Assembly: GCA_024403275.1 (NCBI GenBank) | Contig: JAKSSD010000003.1 | Coordinates: 1 to 64,000, forward strand | Length of the DNA stretch: 64,000 nt | Origin: Lachnospiraceae bacterium | GTDB lineage: Bacteria > Bacillota > Clostridia > Lachnospirales > Lachnospiraceae | Direction of reading: 5' to 3' | In this document: piece after piece, positions 1 through 8,612 of the stretch | Position numbering within the stretch: position 1 is the first letter of the stretch | Layout: each line of letters begins with the position of its first letter | Made by a program: the position numbers and the translations under genes | Notes under the pieces: model-generated | What the model saw: only the letters and a program-made list of their open reading frames with translations | What the model was told of the DNA's origin: nothing | Database searches by the model: none

Positions 1-14
1 AGGAGTAAATATAA
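1..14 (+). promoter_or_regulatory. Ribosome binding site of metG
   Basis: The window opens with AGGAG and a 9-base spacer before the metG ATG at 15, so the start is well placed. The promoter lies outside the window. Confidence 0.7.
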
Positions 15-1985
15 ATGAAGAACGAAAAGTATTATATTACAACAGCGATTGCTTATACATCAGGCAAGCCTCATATTGGAAATAGCTATGAGATTGTACT
101 TGCAGACAGCATCGCTAGATTTAAAAGAAAACAGGGATATGATGTTTTCTTCCAGACAGGTACTGATGAACATGGTCAGAAGATTGAATTAAAGGCAGAG
201 GAAGCAGGAATCACTCCAAAGGAATTTGTAGATGATGTTGCAGGTCAGATTAAGGATATTTGTGACTGCCTTAATACTTCATACGATAAATTTATGAGAA
301 CAACAAATCCTGAACATGAGAAACAGGTTCAGAAGATGTTCAAAAAGTTCTATGATCAGGGAGATATTTATAAGGGAGCTTATGAAGGAATGTACTGTAC
401 ACCATGTGAGTCATTCTGGACAGAAGCACAGCTTGTAGATGGTAAATGTCCTGACTGTGGAAGAGAAGTTAAGCCAGCTAAGGAAGAAGCATATTTCTTC
501 AAGATGAGTAAATATGCTGACCAGTTAATTGATTATATTAATACACATCCTGAATTTATTCAGCCTGTATCAAGAAAGAATGAGATGATGAACAATTTCC
601 TTCTTCCAGGTCTTCAGGATCTTTGCGTATCAAGAACATCATTTAAGTGGGGAATCCCAGTAGATTTTGATGACAAGCACGTAGTATATGTATGGCTTGA
701 TGCTCTTACAAACTATATTACAGGTATTGGATTTGATGCAGATGGAAATCATTCTGATCAGTATAAGAAATTCTGGCCAGCTGACCTTCACCTTATTGGT
801 AAGGATATTGTTAGATTCCATACAATTTACTGGCCAATCTTCTTGATGGCACTTGGTGAGCCACTTCCAAAGCAGGTATTTGGACATCCATGGCTCCTCG
901 CTGGAAGCGGAAAGATGAGTAAGTCTCTTGGTAACGTTTTATATGCTGATGATCTTGCTAAATTCTTTGGCGTTGATGCGGTAAGATATTTCATGATTCA
1001 TGAGATGCCATTCGAAAATGATGGTGCTATTACATGGGATTTGATGACAGAGCGTATCAATTCAGATCTTGCTAATGTACTCGGAAATCTTGTTAATAGA
1101 ACAATTTCCATGAGCAATAAATATTTTGGCGGTGTAGTTGAGAACAAGAATGTAAATGAAGCAGTTGATGATGATTTGAAGGCTGTAGTAACAGGTACAT
1201 ACAAGAAGGTATGTGCAAAGATGGATGAGCTTAGAGTGGCTGATTCAATTACAGAAATATTCAATCTCTTCAAGCGTTGCAACAAATACATTGATGAGAC
1301 AGAGCCATGGGCAATTGCAAAGGATGAGGCTAAGAAGGACAGACTTGCTACAGTTCTTTACAACTTAACAGAGAGCATTGCAATTGGCGCTAGCCTTCTT
1401 GAAGCATATCTTCCAGAGACAGCAGATAGAATTGTTAAGCAGTTAAATACAGAACTTAGAAGTTTTGATGATATTGAGAAATTTGGACTCTATCCAAGTG
1501 GAACAAAGGTTGTTGAGAAACCAGAGATTCTTTTTGCAAGACTTGATATTAATGATGTACTTGCAGAGGCAGACAGAATTGCTGCAATTCAGAAGGCAGA
1601 AGCTGGAGTTGTAGAGGAAGAAGCAAAGGAAGAAAATGTTATCGACATTGAGCCAAAGGTAGAGATTACATATGATGATTTTGCTAAATTACAGTTCCAG
1701 GTAGGTGAGATTATTGCATGTGAGGAAGTTAAGAAATCAAAGAAGCTTCTTTGCTCACAGGTTAAGATTGGAAGCCAGACAAAGCAGATAGTATCTGGTA
1801 TTAAGTTACATTATTCAGCAGAAGAAATGGTAGGAAAGAAGGTAATGGTTCTTGTGAACCTTAAGCCAGCTACTCTTGCTGGAATCGTTTCAGAAGGAAT
1901 GCTTCTTTGTGCTGAGGATGCAGATGGAAATCTTGCATTGGTAACTCCTGAAAAGGAAATGCCTGCAGGTGCAGAAATCTGCTAA
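15..1985 (+). CDS. metG: Methionyl-tRNA synthetase
   Basis: Cytoplasmic class I enzyme that charges tRNA-Met with methionine using ATP. The HIGH-type motif appears as PHIGN at residues 19-23 and the KMSKS loop as GKMSKS at about 299-304. A zinc knuckle with two CxxC pairs (CTPC and CPDC) sits near residues 127-147. The last 100 or so residues form an EMAP/Arc1p-like tRNA-binding domain (KLQFQVGEI through to the end), which is the usual dimerising C-terminal extension of the long bacterial form. The 656-residue length fits that form. The next gene follows after 21 bases in the same direction. Family identity is certain from the motifs. Confidence 0.97.
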   Translation: MKNEKYYITTAIAYTSGKPHIGNSYEIVLADSIARFKRKQGYDVFFQTGTDEHGQKIELKAEEAGITPKEFVDDVAGQIKDICDCLNTSYDKFMRTTNPEHEKQVQKMFKKFYDQGDIYKGAYEGMYCTPCESFWTEAQLVDGKCPDCGREVKPAKEEAYFFKMSKYADQLIDYINTHPEFIQPVSRKNEMMNNFLLPGLQDLCVSRTSFKWGIPVDFDDKHVVYVWLDALTNYITGIGFDADGNHSDQYKKFWPADLHLIGKDIVRFHTIYWPIFLMALGEPLPKQVFGHPWLLAGSGKMSKSLGNVLYADDLAKFFGVDAVRYFMIHEMPFENDGAITWDLMTERINSDLANVLGNLVNRTISMSNKYFGGVVENKNVNEAVDDDLKAVVTGTYKKVCAKMDELRVADSITEIFNLFKRCNKYIDETEPWAIAKDEAKKDRLATVLYNLTESIAIGASLLEAYLPETADRIVKQLNTELRSFDDIEKFGLYPSGTKVVEKPEILFARLDINDVLAEADRIAAIQKAEAGVVEEEAKEENVIDIEPKVEITYDDFAKLQFQVGEIIACEEVKKSKKLLCSQVKIGSQTKQIVSGIKLHYSAEEMVGKKVMVLVNLKPATLAGIVSEGMLLCAEDADGNLALVTPEKEMPAGAEIC

Positions 1986-2006
1986 GGATTTACAGAGGAT
2001 TAAAAT

Positions 2007-3020
2007 ATGAAAAAAAGTTTATTTGCGGTGGGGATTGCCTTAATTCTTTTGGCAACCCCATGCGTAGCCTTTGCATCTGAGTTAGAGGATACAATTCCAG
2101 AAACTGCAGATGTGTATCCAATTACTGATGAACCAATATGGGTAGATGATTCACATGAAGTAATTGTGAAGAATGAAAGTAAGCCTTTCCTTGCTCTTGG
2201 AAATGATCTTACTGAAGAACAGCTTGATTATGTACTCTCAGAAATGGGAATAAAGAGAGAGGAATTGGATAACTATAGGGTTGTTTATATCACTAATGAT
2301 CAGGAACATCAGTATTTGGATTCTTATATCGCACCAGAGGTAATAGGAAAACGTTCACTTTCATGTGTAATGGTAAAGGAAAATGAAGCTGGTGGTATCA
2401 GAGTTACAACTAAAAATATTGATTACTGTACTGTAAATATGTATAAAAATGCACTTCTTACAGCAGGTATTCAGAATGCAGATGTTCTTGTTGTAGGTCC
2501 ATTCCCTATTTCAGGTACGGCTGCACTCATTGGTGCATGGCAGGCATATGAGGAAATGTCAGGCGAGGATATCAGCGAAGCAAGAATAGATACTGCTTTG
2601 GATGAGATTGTTACTGTAGGTGAACTTGTTAATGAGATAGAAGGAATTGACGGTGTAACCGTAGAGGATTTTATCAGTTATGTTAAGGCTGAAGTAATTG
2701 CAAATGATTTAAATAGTATCGAAGATATTAAGGATGCAATAAAAGAAGCCGAAACAGAATATAACATTACACTTACAGATGAGCAGCAGGAAGAAGTTGC
2801 TAAGGTTATGCAAAAGATTGCTGATCTTGATATTGATCCAAGCGTTCTTTTAGAGCAGGCTGGTGAACTCTATAATAAATATGGAAATACTATTCTTTCA
2901 GAAGCAAAAGATGCTATTAACGGAATTCTTACAGATGAAGTTAAGGCGAGCCTCTGGGAAAACATTATGAACTTCTTTAAGACACTTTTTAGTGCAATAA
3001 AAGATTATCTTAGTAAGTAA
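2007..3020 (+). CDS. Secreted DUF1002 protein
   Basis: A 337-residue exported protein of unknown function. Residues 1-24 are a classic signal peptide (Lys-Lys, hydrophobic stretch, AFA cleavage site). The body matches the DUF1002 pattern that I know from Firmicutes: an early LGNDLTEEQ segment, a VVGPFPISGTAAL segment in the middle, then a helical C-terminal half rich in Glu and Lys. No catalytic motif is visible. It follows metG by 21 bases and precedes an acetyltransferase by 14 bases, so it is probably co-transcribed, but the neighbours suggest no role. The family call is by recognition of the conserved blocks. Confidence 0.8.
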   Translation: MKKSLFAVGIALILLATPCVAFASELEDTIPETADVYPITDEPIWVDDSHEVIVKNESKPFLALGNDLTEEQLDYVLSEMGIKREELDNYRVVYITNDQEHQYLDSYIAPEVIGKRSLSCVMVKENEAGGIRVTTKNIDYCTVNMYKNALLTAGIQNADVLVVGPFPISGTAALIGAWQAYEEMSGEDISEARIDTALDEIVTVGELVNEIEGIDGVTVEDFISYVKAEVIANDLNSIEDIKDAIKEAETEYNITLTDEQQEEVAKVMQKIADLDIDPSVLLEQAGELYNKYGNTILSEAKDAINGILTDEVKASLWENIMNFFKTLFSAIKDYLSK

Positions 3021-3034
3021 GGTGGAAATTTAAA

Positions 3035-3517
3035 GTGGATGAAAATCTGGAAATAAGACCAGCGAAAGAAAGTGAATGGGAAGATGCGATGGCACTTGCC
3101 TGGCGAACTTTCAAAAAACATGTGGCACCTGATTATTCAGAAGAGGGAATAAACGAGTTTGTTGATTTCATCTCTGATAATGGTCTTAAGAAAATGTTCC
3201 TCATAGGGGAATATCATTTATGGGTAGCTATTATAGATGAAAAAATAGTTGGTCTTATTTCAGTGAGATCCAGAACACATATTTCTTTGTTGTTTGTAGA
3301 TAGCAAGTATTTAAAACGGGGTATAGGTAGACAACTGATGTATACAGCAGCGAAGTATATAAGAAATAATGGTGGTGAAAATGTAACAGTGAATGCATCA
3401 CCTTATGGAGTTGATTTTTATCATAAAATCGGATTCGTGGATACCGAAAAAGAGAAAATTAGTGCGGGTATGCGAATCACTCCAATGAACTGGGATATAC
3501 GAGGGCTTGAAATTTAA
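3035..3517 (+). CDS. GNAT-family N-acetyltransferase
   Basis: A 160-residue cytoplasmic protein with the GNAT fold. The acetyl-CoA pyrophosphate loop is visible as KRGIGRQL at about residues 90-97, followed by the amphipathic helix, and the C-terminal beta-bulge segment YGVDFYHKIGF is typical of the family. The chosen start is GTG, preceded by AAGGTGG. The substrate cannot be told from sequence; many such small GNATs acetylate amino groups of small molecules or protein N-termini. It lies between the DUF1002 gene and the HD-domain gene with 13-14 base gaps, so the genes probably form one transcript. Confidence 0.85.
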   Translation: MDENLEIRPAKESEWEDAMALAWRTFKKHVAPDYSEEGINEFVDFISDNGLKKMFLIGEYHLWVAIIDEKIVGLISVRSRTHISLLFVDSKYLKRGIGRQLMYTAAKYIRNNGGENVTVNASPYGVDFYHKIGFVDTEKEKISAGMRITPMNWDIRGLEI

Positions 3518-3530
3518 AAGGGGTTAAAAT

Positions 3531-4784
3531 ATGGAGTACATAAGCAGTAAGAACATTTTCCTATTATTAAGAGATACTCTTAAGCTAATTGACCGAAAAC
3601 CAATGGATCATGGTTCAAGAGTTGGCTATATAATGTGCAAAATGCTTGAATGCAAGGGAGGATATGAACAGTTTGAACTTGCAGATTTTCTTATGCTTGC
3701 AACACTTCATGATATAGGCGTTTATAAAACAGACAAAACTGAGGGTAGCGCGATTCAGTATGAATTCAAGAATCCGATGCCTCATTCTACATATGGGTTT
3801 TTATTCTTAAAACACATAACGCCATTGGCAGACAAGGCCAAGATGGTTCTTCATCACAGAACGGCGTTAAATAATTTTCCAAAAGAAGATTTTGAATATA
3901 AAGAGGAAACAGAATTTTTGGAGCTTGCGGAGGCTGCAGAAATATATCATAGTGCTCTTGGGAAAGAGTTTGATTACAGAATGTTCAGAAAACAGGAAGG
4001 AGTATTTTATTCAAAAAGAGCTCTGGATTACCTGGATATAGCTGTAAGTAAGTATGATATTTTTTCACATATAGAAGATGAATCTTATCAGAAGGAATTG
4101 GATGCGCTTCTTGATTATATGATCTTTACTAATGAAGATAAGAAGAAGTTCATGGAAGTTCTTATGTATTGTATAGGATTCAGAAGTGATGTAGCATTGG
4201 TGGATGCAGTGACAAGTCTTTGTGTATCCTTGGAGCTTGCAAAAAAGCTTGAGCTTAGTGAAGGCTCGTCAGAGAAATTATATTATGGCTCTTTAGTTCA
4301 CGATATAGGTATGCTTTCGGTACCTGCTTCAATTATTGAAGCACCAAGAAAGCTTACAGATAGTGAAATTGTAGAAATGCGAACACACGTTGAAAAGGAA
4401 GAGAAGATTCTTCTTAACAGATTAGATGAGGAAATAGTTTCTATTGCAACAATGCATCATGAAAGACTTGATGGAAGTGGATATCCTAAAGGTCTTAAAG
4501 GGTCTATGATGAGTAAGGAGCAGTTCATTGTTCAGCTTGCCGACGTTGTTACAGGTCTTACATGTGAAAGATCCTATCGTAAATCCAAGTCTAAGGATGA
4601 GGTAATAAAGATTCTTAAAGAAGAAGGCGAAAGAGGAAAACTTGACAGAAGAACCATAGAAGTATTTATCGATAATTATGATGATATTATGCAACTTGTC
4701 AGCGAAGAGTGTAAAAAGGCACTTGAAACATATCAGATGCTTAATAATAAGTATGGAAAAATAAGTGAAAAGATTTCAAAATAG
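3531..4784 (+). CDS. Double HD-domain protein with HD-GYP phosphodiesterase domain
   Basis: A 417-residue soluble protein with two HD-superfamily halves. The N-terminal half has an HD pair at about residues 60-62 (LHDIG). The C-terminal half has the HD pair near 258 (VHDIG) and the signature HHERLDGSGYP at about 309-319, which marks HD-GYP domains that hydrolyse cyclic di-GMP (or related cyclic dinucleotides). There is no receiver or membrane domain, so its input is unknown. The first HD half may be degenerate and regulatory. Phosphodiesterase activity is inferred from the family; the substrate is not shown by the sequence. Confidence 0.85.
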   Translation: MEYISSKNIFLLLRDTLKLIDRKPMDHGSRVGYIMCKMLECKGGYEQFELADFLMLATLHDIGVYKTDKTEGSAIQYEFKNPMPHSTYGFLFLKHITPLADKAKMVLHHRTALNNFPKEDFEYKEETEFLELAEAAEIYHSALGKEFDYRMFRKQEGVFYSKRALDYLDIAVSKYDIFSHIEDESYQKELDALLDYMIFTNEDKKKFMEVLMYCIGFRSDVALVDAVTSLCVSLELAKKLELSEGSSEKLYYGSLVHDIGMLSVPASIIEAPRKLTDSEIVEMRTHVEKEEKILLNRLDEEIVSIATMHHERLDGSGYPKGLKGSMMSKEQFIVQLADVVTGLTCERSYRKSKSKDEVIKILKEEGERGKLDRRTIEVFIDNYDDIMQLVSEECKKALETYQMLNNKYGKISEKISK

Positions 4785-4916
4785 CAAAAATTTAAGCAGA
4801 ATTTCAATATGATGTAAAGGTTGCACAAATTGCACTGTTCATAACATACAAATTAACCTTGAAAAAACTGCTTTAATGCAATATTTACAATGATTGACCA
4901 AAAGTTTGTGTAATTG

Positions 4917-4925
4917 TGGTATAGC
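4917..4925 (+). promoter_or_regulatory. Putative extended -10 promoter for the sugar-ABC ATPase gene
   Basis: TGG followed by TATAGC reads as an extended -10 element; the same TGGTATAG core occurs at 10989 and 20492. A TTGACC lies upstream at 4894 but at a long 20-base spacing. It would leave a leader of about 90 bases before the AGGAGG of the downstream gene. The 237-base gap otherwise shows no feature. Confidence 0.4.
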
Positions 4926-5021
4926 AATTTAAGTGCAATAAAGATAAAATAACATAAGTAAAGCGAAAAATCGCAAAAATAACGCTGATAGATTCAGTTT
5001 ATAATGTAGGAGGAAAATTAA

Positions 5022-6134
5022 ATGGCAGGATTATCTTTAAAGAATATCTGCAAAGTATATCCAAACGGATTTGAAGCAGTAAAAGATTTTAATCTTGAAA
5101 TTGCAGACCAGGAGTTCATTATCTTCGTAGGACCTTCAGGTTGTGGTAAATCAACAACACTTCGTATGATCGCAGGTCTTGAAGACATCAGTTCTGGTGA
5201 ATTAAGAATCGGAGACAGATTAGTAAATGATGTAGAGCCTAAGGACAGAGATATCGCGATGGTATTCCAGAACTACGCTCTTTATCCACATATGACAGTT
5301 CAGGAGAACATGGCATTCGGTCTTAAGTTAAGACACGTACCAAAGGATGAAATCGATAAGATGGTTAAGGAAGCTGCTAAGATCCTTGACTTAACTCCAC
5401 TTCTTGATCGTAAGCCAAAGGCTTTATCAGGTGGTCAGAGACAGCGTGTTGCTATGGGTCGTGCTATCGTTCGTAATCCTAAGGTATTCCTTATGGACGA
5501 GCCTTTATCAAACCTTGATGCTAAGCTCCGTGTACAGATGAGAATTGAGATCGCTAAGTTACACCAGAGATTAGGTACAACCATCATCTACGTTACACAT
5601 GACCAGACAGAAGCTATGACACTTGGTACAAGAATCGTAGTTATGAAGGATGGTGTTATCCAGCAGGTTGATACACCTCAGAACCTCTATGACAAGCCAC
5701 AGAACTTATTCGTAGCTGGTTTCATGGGATCACCACAGATGAACTTCCTTGATGCTATCGTTGAAGTTCAGGGCGAAACAGCATACCTTAACGTTGCAGG
5801 ACATTCAATTCCACTTCCTCCAGCTAAGTCAAGAAAGCTTATCGATGGTGGTTATGATGGAAGAAGCGTAACATTCGGTATCCGTCCAGAAGACGTTTAC
5901 GATTCAGAGATGTATGTTGAAACATCACCAATGAGCGTATTCGAATCACAGATTAAGGTTTACGAGTTACTTGGTGCTGAAGTATTCTTATACTTCGATC
6001 TTGAAATGTTCCCAATGACAGCTAGAGTTGATCCAAGAACAACAGCTAGACCTGGCGATACAATCAAGTTTGCTCTTGACGTAGAGAAGATCCACGTATT
6101 CGACAAAGAAACAGAGCAGATCATTACAAACTAG
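5022..6134 (+). CDS. ugpC: Sugar ABC transporter ATP-binding protein (UgpC/MsmK type)
   Basis: A 370-residue ATPase that energises carbohydrate ABC importers at the inner face of the membrane. Walker A is GPSGCGKST (about residues 37-45), the signature is LSGGQRQRVAMGRA, Walker B is VFLMDEPLSNLD, and the switch His is in YVTHDQTEAM. After about residue 235 comes the MalK-like regulatory/TOBE region. No permease or binding-protein genes are adjacent, which fits the shared multitask ATPase (MsmK) of Firmicutes that serves several sugar importers. Codon choice leans to C-ending codons (AAC, ATC, TTC) more than its neighbours, suggesting high expression. It has its own promoter region and a strong terminator, so it looks monocistronic. 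Confidence 0.93.
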   Translation: MAGLSLKNICKVYPNGFEAVKDFNLEIADQEFIIFVGPSGCGKSTTLRMIAGLEDISSGELRIGDRLVNDVEPKDRDIAMVFQNYALYPHMTVQENMAFGLKLRHVPKDEIDKMVKEAAKILDLTPLLDRKPKALSGGQRQRVAMGRAIVRNPKVFLMDEPLSNLDAKLRVQMRIEIAKLHQRLGTTIIYVTHDQTEAMTLGTRIVVMKDGVIQQVDTPQNLYDKPQNLFVAGFMGSPQMNFLDAIVEVQGETAYLNVAGHSIPLPPAKSRKLIDGGYDGRSVTFGIRPEDVYDSEMYVETSPMSVFESQIKVYELLGAEVFLYFDLEMFPMTARVDPRTTARPGDTIKFALDVEKIHVFDKETEQIITN

Positions 6135-6156
6135 TCTATAGTTTAAAAAGTGACTT

Positions 6157-6190
6157 AAAGGGAAGTACTTCGGTACTTCCCTTTATTGAT
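6157..6190 (+). terminator. Rho-independent terminator with UUCG loop
   Basis: A perfect 12-base-pair stem (6157-6168 with 6173-6184) closed by TTCG, followed by a T-rich tract. It ends the ugpC transcript. Confidence 0.92.
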
Positions 6191-6278
6191 TTAAAGAACA
6201 GGCTACTATTAAAGTATAATTTGCAAAATATATTCCAATCCTGTAGTTGAGAATAAGAAAAGAGTAAAGGCTTTCGTA

Positions 6279-6307
6279 TTGACAAAACGAACAAATGTTC
6301 TTATAAT
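6279..6307 (+). promoter_or_regulatory. Consensus SigA promoter with LexA (SOS) box in the spacer
   Basis: TTGACA at 6279-6284, a 17-base spacer, and TATAAT at 6302-6307 match the housekeeping consensus at all 12 positions. The spacer contains CGAACAAATGTTCT (6288-6301), which fits the Gram-positive LexA/DinR box CGAACRNRYGTTYG except for the last base. LexA bound here would block RNA polymerase, so the downstream polymerase operon should be silent until DNA damage. Confidence 0.9.
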
Positions 6308-6337
6308 TTAACCCAAACAAAGAGGAGTGTCGTTGTT

Positions 6338-6604
6338 ATGGGGGCGAATGTATCGAGAAATTCTTTCGATTATAAGAATATAGAGATTGTTCCAGTTATT
6401 GCTGGATTTGATGAGAATGGGAAAGTAATACCGATTTATGTTAAAATACAGGGTAAGAAACTTAAAGTGACTGAATTTTGGGTGAAATCAAAATTTGCGG
6501 GAATATCAGAGTATCATTGCAAGATTATGAATGGGGATACAGAATTTCCTTTGGTTCTTTCATATTATAATGAAGAGTCCTTATGGGTTATTCCTCATAG
6601 ATAG
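6338..6604 (+). CDS. Small protein of unknown function, first gene of SOS operon
   Basis: An 88-residue protein with no signal peptide, no membrane segment and no motif I recognise. It is beta-rich by eye, with alternating hydrophobic residues and an aromatic-rich end (YYNEESLWVIPHR). The gene begins about 30 bases after the LexA-controlled promoter, has GAGGAG upstream, and is followed after 24 bases by the Y-family polymerase. Its position suggests a DNA-damage or lesion-bypass accessory role, but that is inferred only from context. Similar small ORFs sit beside UmuC-like polymerases in other Clostridia. Confidence 0.8.
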   Translation: MGANVSRNSFDYKNIEIVPVIAGFDENGKVIPIYVKIQGKKLKVTEFWVKSKFAGISEYHCKIMNGDTEFPLVLSYYNEESLWVIPHR

Positions 6605-6628
6605 TTAGGAAAGGATTGTGGTCATAAA

Positions 6629-7882
6629 ATGAGTGAATATGCATGTATAGATCTTAAATCCTTTTATGCGTCAGTAGAGTGCGTGGAAAGGGGATTAGAT
6701 CCTCTCACTACTAACTTAGTGGTTGCAGATCCAGACAGAACTGATAAAACTATTTGTCTTGCTATAACTCCTGCTATGAAGGCCAGAGGAGTTAAAAATA
6801 GGTGCAGAGTATTTGAAATTCCTGGAAATATTGATTATGTAATGGCTGTTCCAAGAATGCAGCTATACATTGATTATTCAAACAGAATTCAGCAGATATA
6901 CATGAAATATATAGCCCGTGAGGATATTCATGTATATTCGGTTGATGAGGTATTTTTAGATTTAACGAACTATTTGCAAATGTATAATCTTAATGCCAAG
7001 GAACTTTGTATTAAGATTATGGATAGCATTTATGAAGAAACGGGAATAACAGCTACATGTGGAATAGGAACCAATATGTATTTAGCTAAAATAGCCTTAG
7101 ATATTACTGCGAAACACGTAGCTGACCATATAGGAATACTGACAGAGAATAAGTACAGAAGAACTCTTTGGAAACATAAACCTTTAACAGATTTCTGGCG
7201 AATAGGGCCAGGAACGGTTAACCGATTGGCTCATGCTGGAATATATACTATGGAAGATATAGCCATGGCGGATGAGGACTCTCTTTACAGGATGTTTGGG
7301 GTGGACGCGGAGCTTCTTATCGACCATGCGTGGGGTAAGGAATCGGCAACTATGAAGGATATTAAGAATTATCATTCTCAGAGTACATCTGTATCAAATG
7401 GACAGGTTTTGCCCTGTGATTATGAGTATGAAGAGGGAAGACTTATAGTAAAGGAAATGGTTGATAATCTAAGTCTCGAACTTGTGGAAAGAAGGGCTGT
7501 TGCTTCGGGAATGGTACTTTATCTGTCATTCTCTAGAAATTGTGGATATCCTTCGGTAAGAGGTAGTGTACCATTTGTGATTCCGACAAGCTCCACTAGG
7601 GAACTACTCGATTACGCAACCAATCTTTATGATAAAATCATGTATCCTGAAGCTAAGATACGTAGAATAAATATAGAGTTTTATAACTTGATAAATGAAG
7701 AGATGCAACAGGCAAATCTTTTTCAAACTCCTGAAGATGTAGAGAGAGAAAGAAACTTACAGAAGGCAATGATTTCCATCAAAAAGAAATATGGAAGAAA
7801 TGCAGTTCTTAAGGGCATGAATCTTGAGGAAGGAGGTAAGGCAATTGAACGAAATGAACAGATTGGGGGACACCGAAGCTGA
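6629..7882 (+). CDS. Y-family (UmuC/YqjW-like) translesion DNA polymerase
   Basis: A 417-residue error-prone polymerase that copies past damaged bases. The catalytic metal ligands are visible in CIDLKSFYASVEC at about residues 6-18 and in VYSVDEVFLDL near 107-117; the helix-hairpin-helix thumb region contains RIGPGTVNRLAHAGI. Near the C terminus QANLF fits the sliding-clamp binding motif. It resembles the UvrX/YqjW group of Gram-positive enzymes more than DinB. It sits in a LexA-controlled operon, between an 88-residue unknown protein and a YolD-like small protein that starts inside its 3' end. Polymerase V-type activity is inferred from family and context. Confidence 0.93.
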   Translation: MSEYACIDLKSFYASVECVERGLDPLTTNLVVADPDRTDKTICLAITPAMKARGVKNRCRVFEIPGNIDYVMAVPRMQLYIDYSNRIQQIYMKYIAREDIHVYSVDEVFLDLTNYLQMYNLNAKELCIKIMDSIYEETGITATCGIGTNMYLAKIALDITAKHVADHIGILTENKYRRTLWKHKPLTDFWRIGPGTVNRLAHAGIYTMEDIAMADEDSLYRMFGVDAELLIDHAWGKESATMKDIKNYHSQSTSVSNGQVLPCDYEYEEGRLIVKEMVDNLSLELVERRAVASGMVLYLSFSRNCGYPSVRGSVPFVIPTSSTRELLDYATNLYDKIMYPEAKIRRINIEFYNLINEEMQQANLFQTPEDVERERNLQKAMISIKKKYGRNAVLKGMNLEEGGKAIERNEQIGGHRS

Positions 7883-8042
7883 CATTGATATTACCAAGGA
7901 TTTTCCTTTTGAAAAATCATACGAGAGATATAAAAGAGGTGGAATGTTAAGATCCAATAGAGCTAAACAGTTTGCACCCTTCGCAGCCTTAAAGGGCTTT
8001 GATGAAGAAGAGGTGGAAGAAGAGAGTGGTGGTAGTATTTGA
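7845..8042 (+). CDS. YolD-like small protein overlapping the polymerase gene
   Basis: A 65-residue protein in a different frame from the polymerase gene, whose last 38 bases it overlaps. I chose TTG at 7845 because AGGAGG at 7831-7836 sits 8 bases before it; ATG at 7854 is possible. The motif RAKQFAPFAALKGFDEE matches the conserved block of YolD-like proteins that accompany Y-family polymerases in Firmicutes and are thought to assist them. It is shorter than the usual 100-130 residues: it ends soon after the motif, so the C-terminal part is missing or never existed in this lineage. The overlap suggests translational coupling. Confidence 0.75.
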   Translation: MNEMNRLGDTEADIDITKDFPFEKSYERYKRGGMLRSNRAKQFAPFAALKGFDEEEVEEESGGSI

Positions 8043-8067
8043 CAATACCCTTGTATTATGTAAAAAT
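8039..8067 (+). promoter_or_regulatory. Possible promoter of the HTH membrane protein gene
   Basis: TTGACA at 8039-8044 overlaps the stop codon of the YolD-like gene. A 17-base spacer leads to AAAAAT at 8062, with TG one base before it as in extended -10 elements. The -10 is weak, so this is tentative. Confidence 0.35.
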
Positions 8068-8098
8068 AAGGGGATGGTAGCCACGGGGGTGAGACTAT

Positions 8099-8587
8099 AT
8101 GGATATATCGAAAAAACTCAGAGAGGTTCGTGAAAACAAAGGCCTTTCGATAGAAGAACTTGCGGAAATAGCAGGCAAGGGAATCGATAGCATTAAAGGT
8201 TGGGAAGATGGGAGTATAACACCTTCAGCATCAGATCTTATAGATCTTTCAAAAGCGTATGAAATGACTATGGATGAGATGCTTTATAAAGATGTGGAAC
8301 CTCCTGCATATGACGATGAAGAAGGCGCATATATGAATGGAATTATGCCTGTTTCCAAGAAGGGGAAAAGGAAGATCTCATTCACAAAGGGAGAGAAAAT
8401 TACTCTTATGGTTTTCCCTGTACTTTGCATAATTGTATTCCTGATTCTGGGTATTTTTATGGGACTATGGAATCCAGGATGGATAGTATTTATTATGATA
8501 CCTATTTATTACGGACTTGTATTAGTTTTGAGAATAGTTGGCAATAATGTAGATGATGCCATAGATGAGTATATTGATGAAAAATAA
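8099..8587 (+). CDS. XRE-type HTH protein with C-terminal membrane segments
   Basis: A 162-residue protein. Residues 1-65 form a helix-turn-helix of the Cro/CI (XRE) type ([20 protein letters not shown], then the recognition helix around [10 protein letters not shown]). A charged linker follows, then two hydrophobic helices at about residues 103-122 and 126-146, so the DNA-binding head would be tethered to the inside of the membrane. Such HTH-plus-TM proteins are common in Clostridia, often autoregulatory or stress linked, but the target cannot be told. It ends 25 bases before the hydratase start. Possible co-transcription with the hydratase. Confidence 0.85.
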   Translation: MDISKKLREVRENKGLSIEELAEIAGKGIDSIKGWEDGSITPSASDLIDLSKAYEMTMDEMLYKDVEPPAYDDEEGAYMNGIMPVSKKGKRKISFTKGEKITLMVFPVLCIIVFLILGIFMGLWNPGWIVFIMIPIYYGLVLVLRIVGNNVDDAIDEYIDEK

Positions 8588-8612
8588 TATAAACATAAAG
8601 GAGAGCGTTAAA

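Noticed and set aside
4811..4826. Sequence resembling a CcpA catabolite site before ugpC
   Set aside because: Three of the fixed positions of the cre consensus are wrong, so it is no better than chance in AT-rich DNA.
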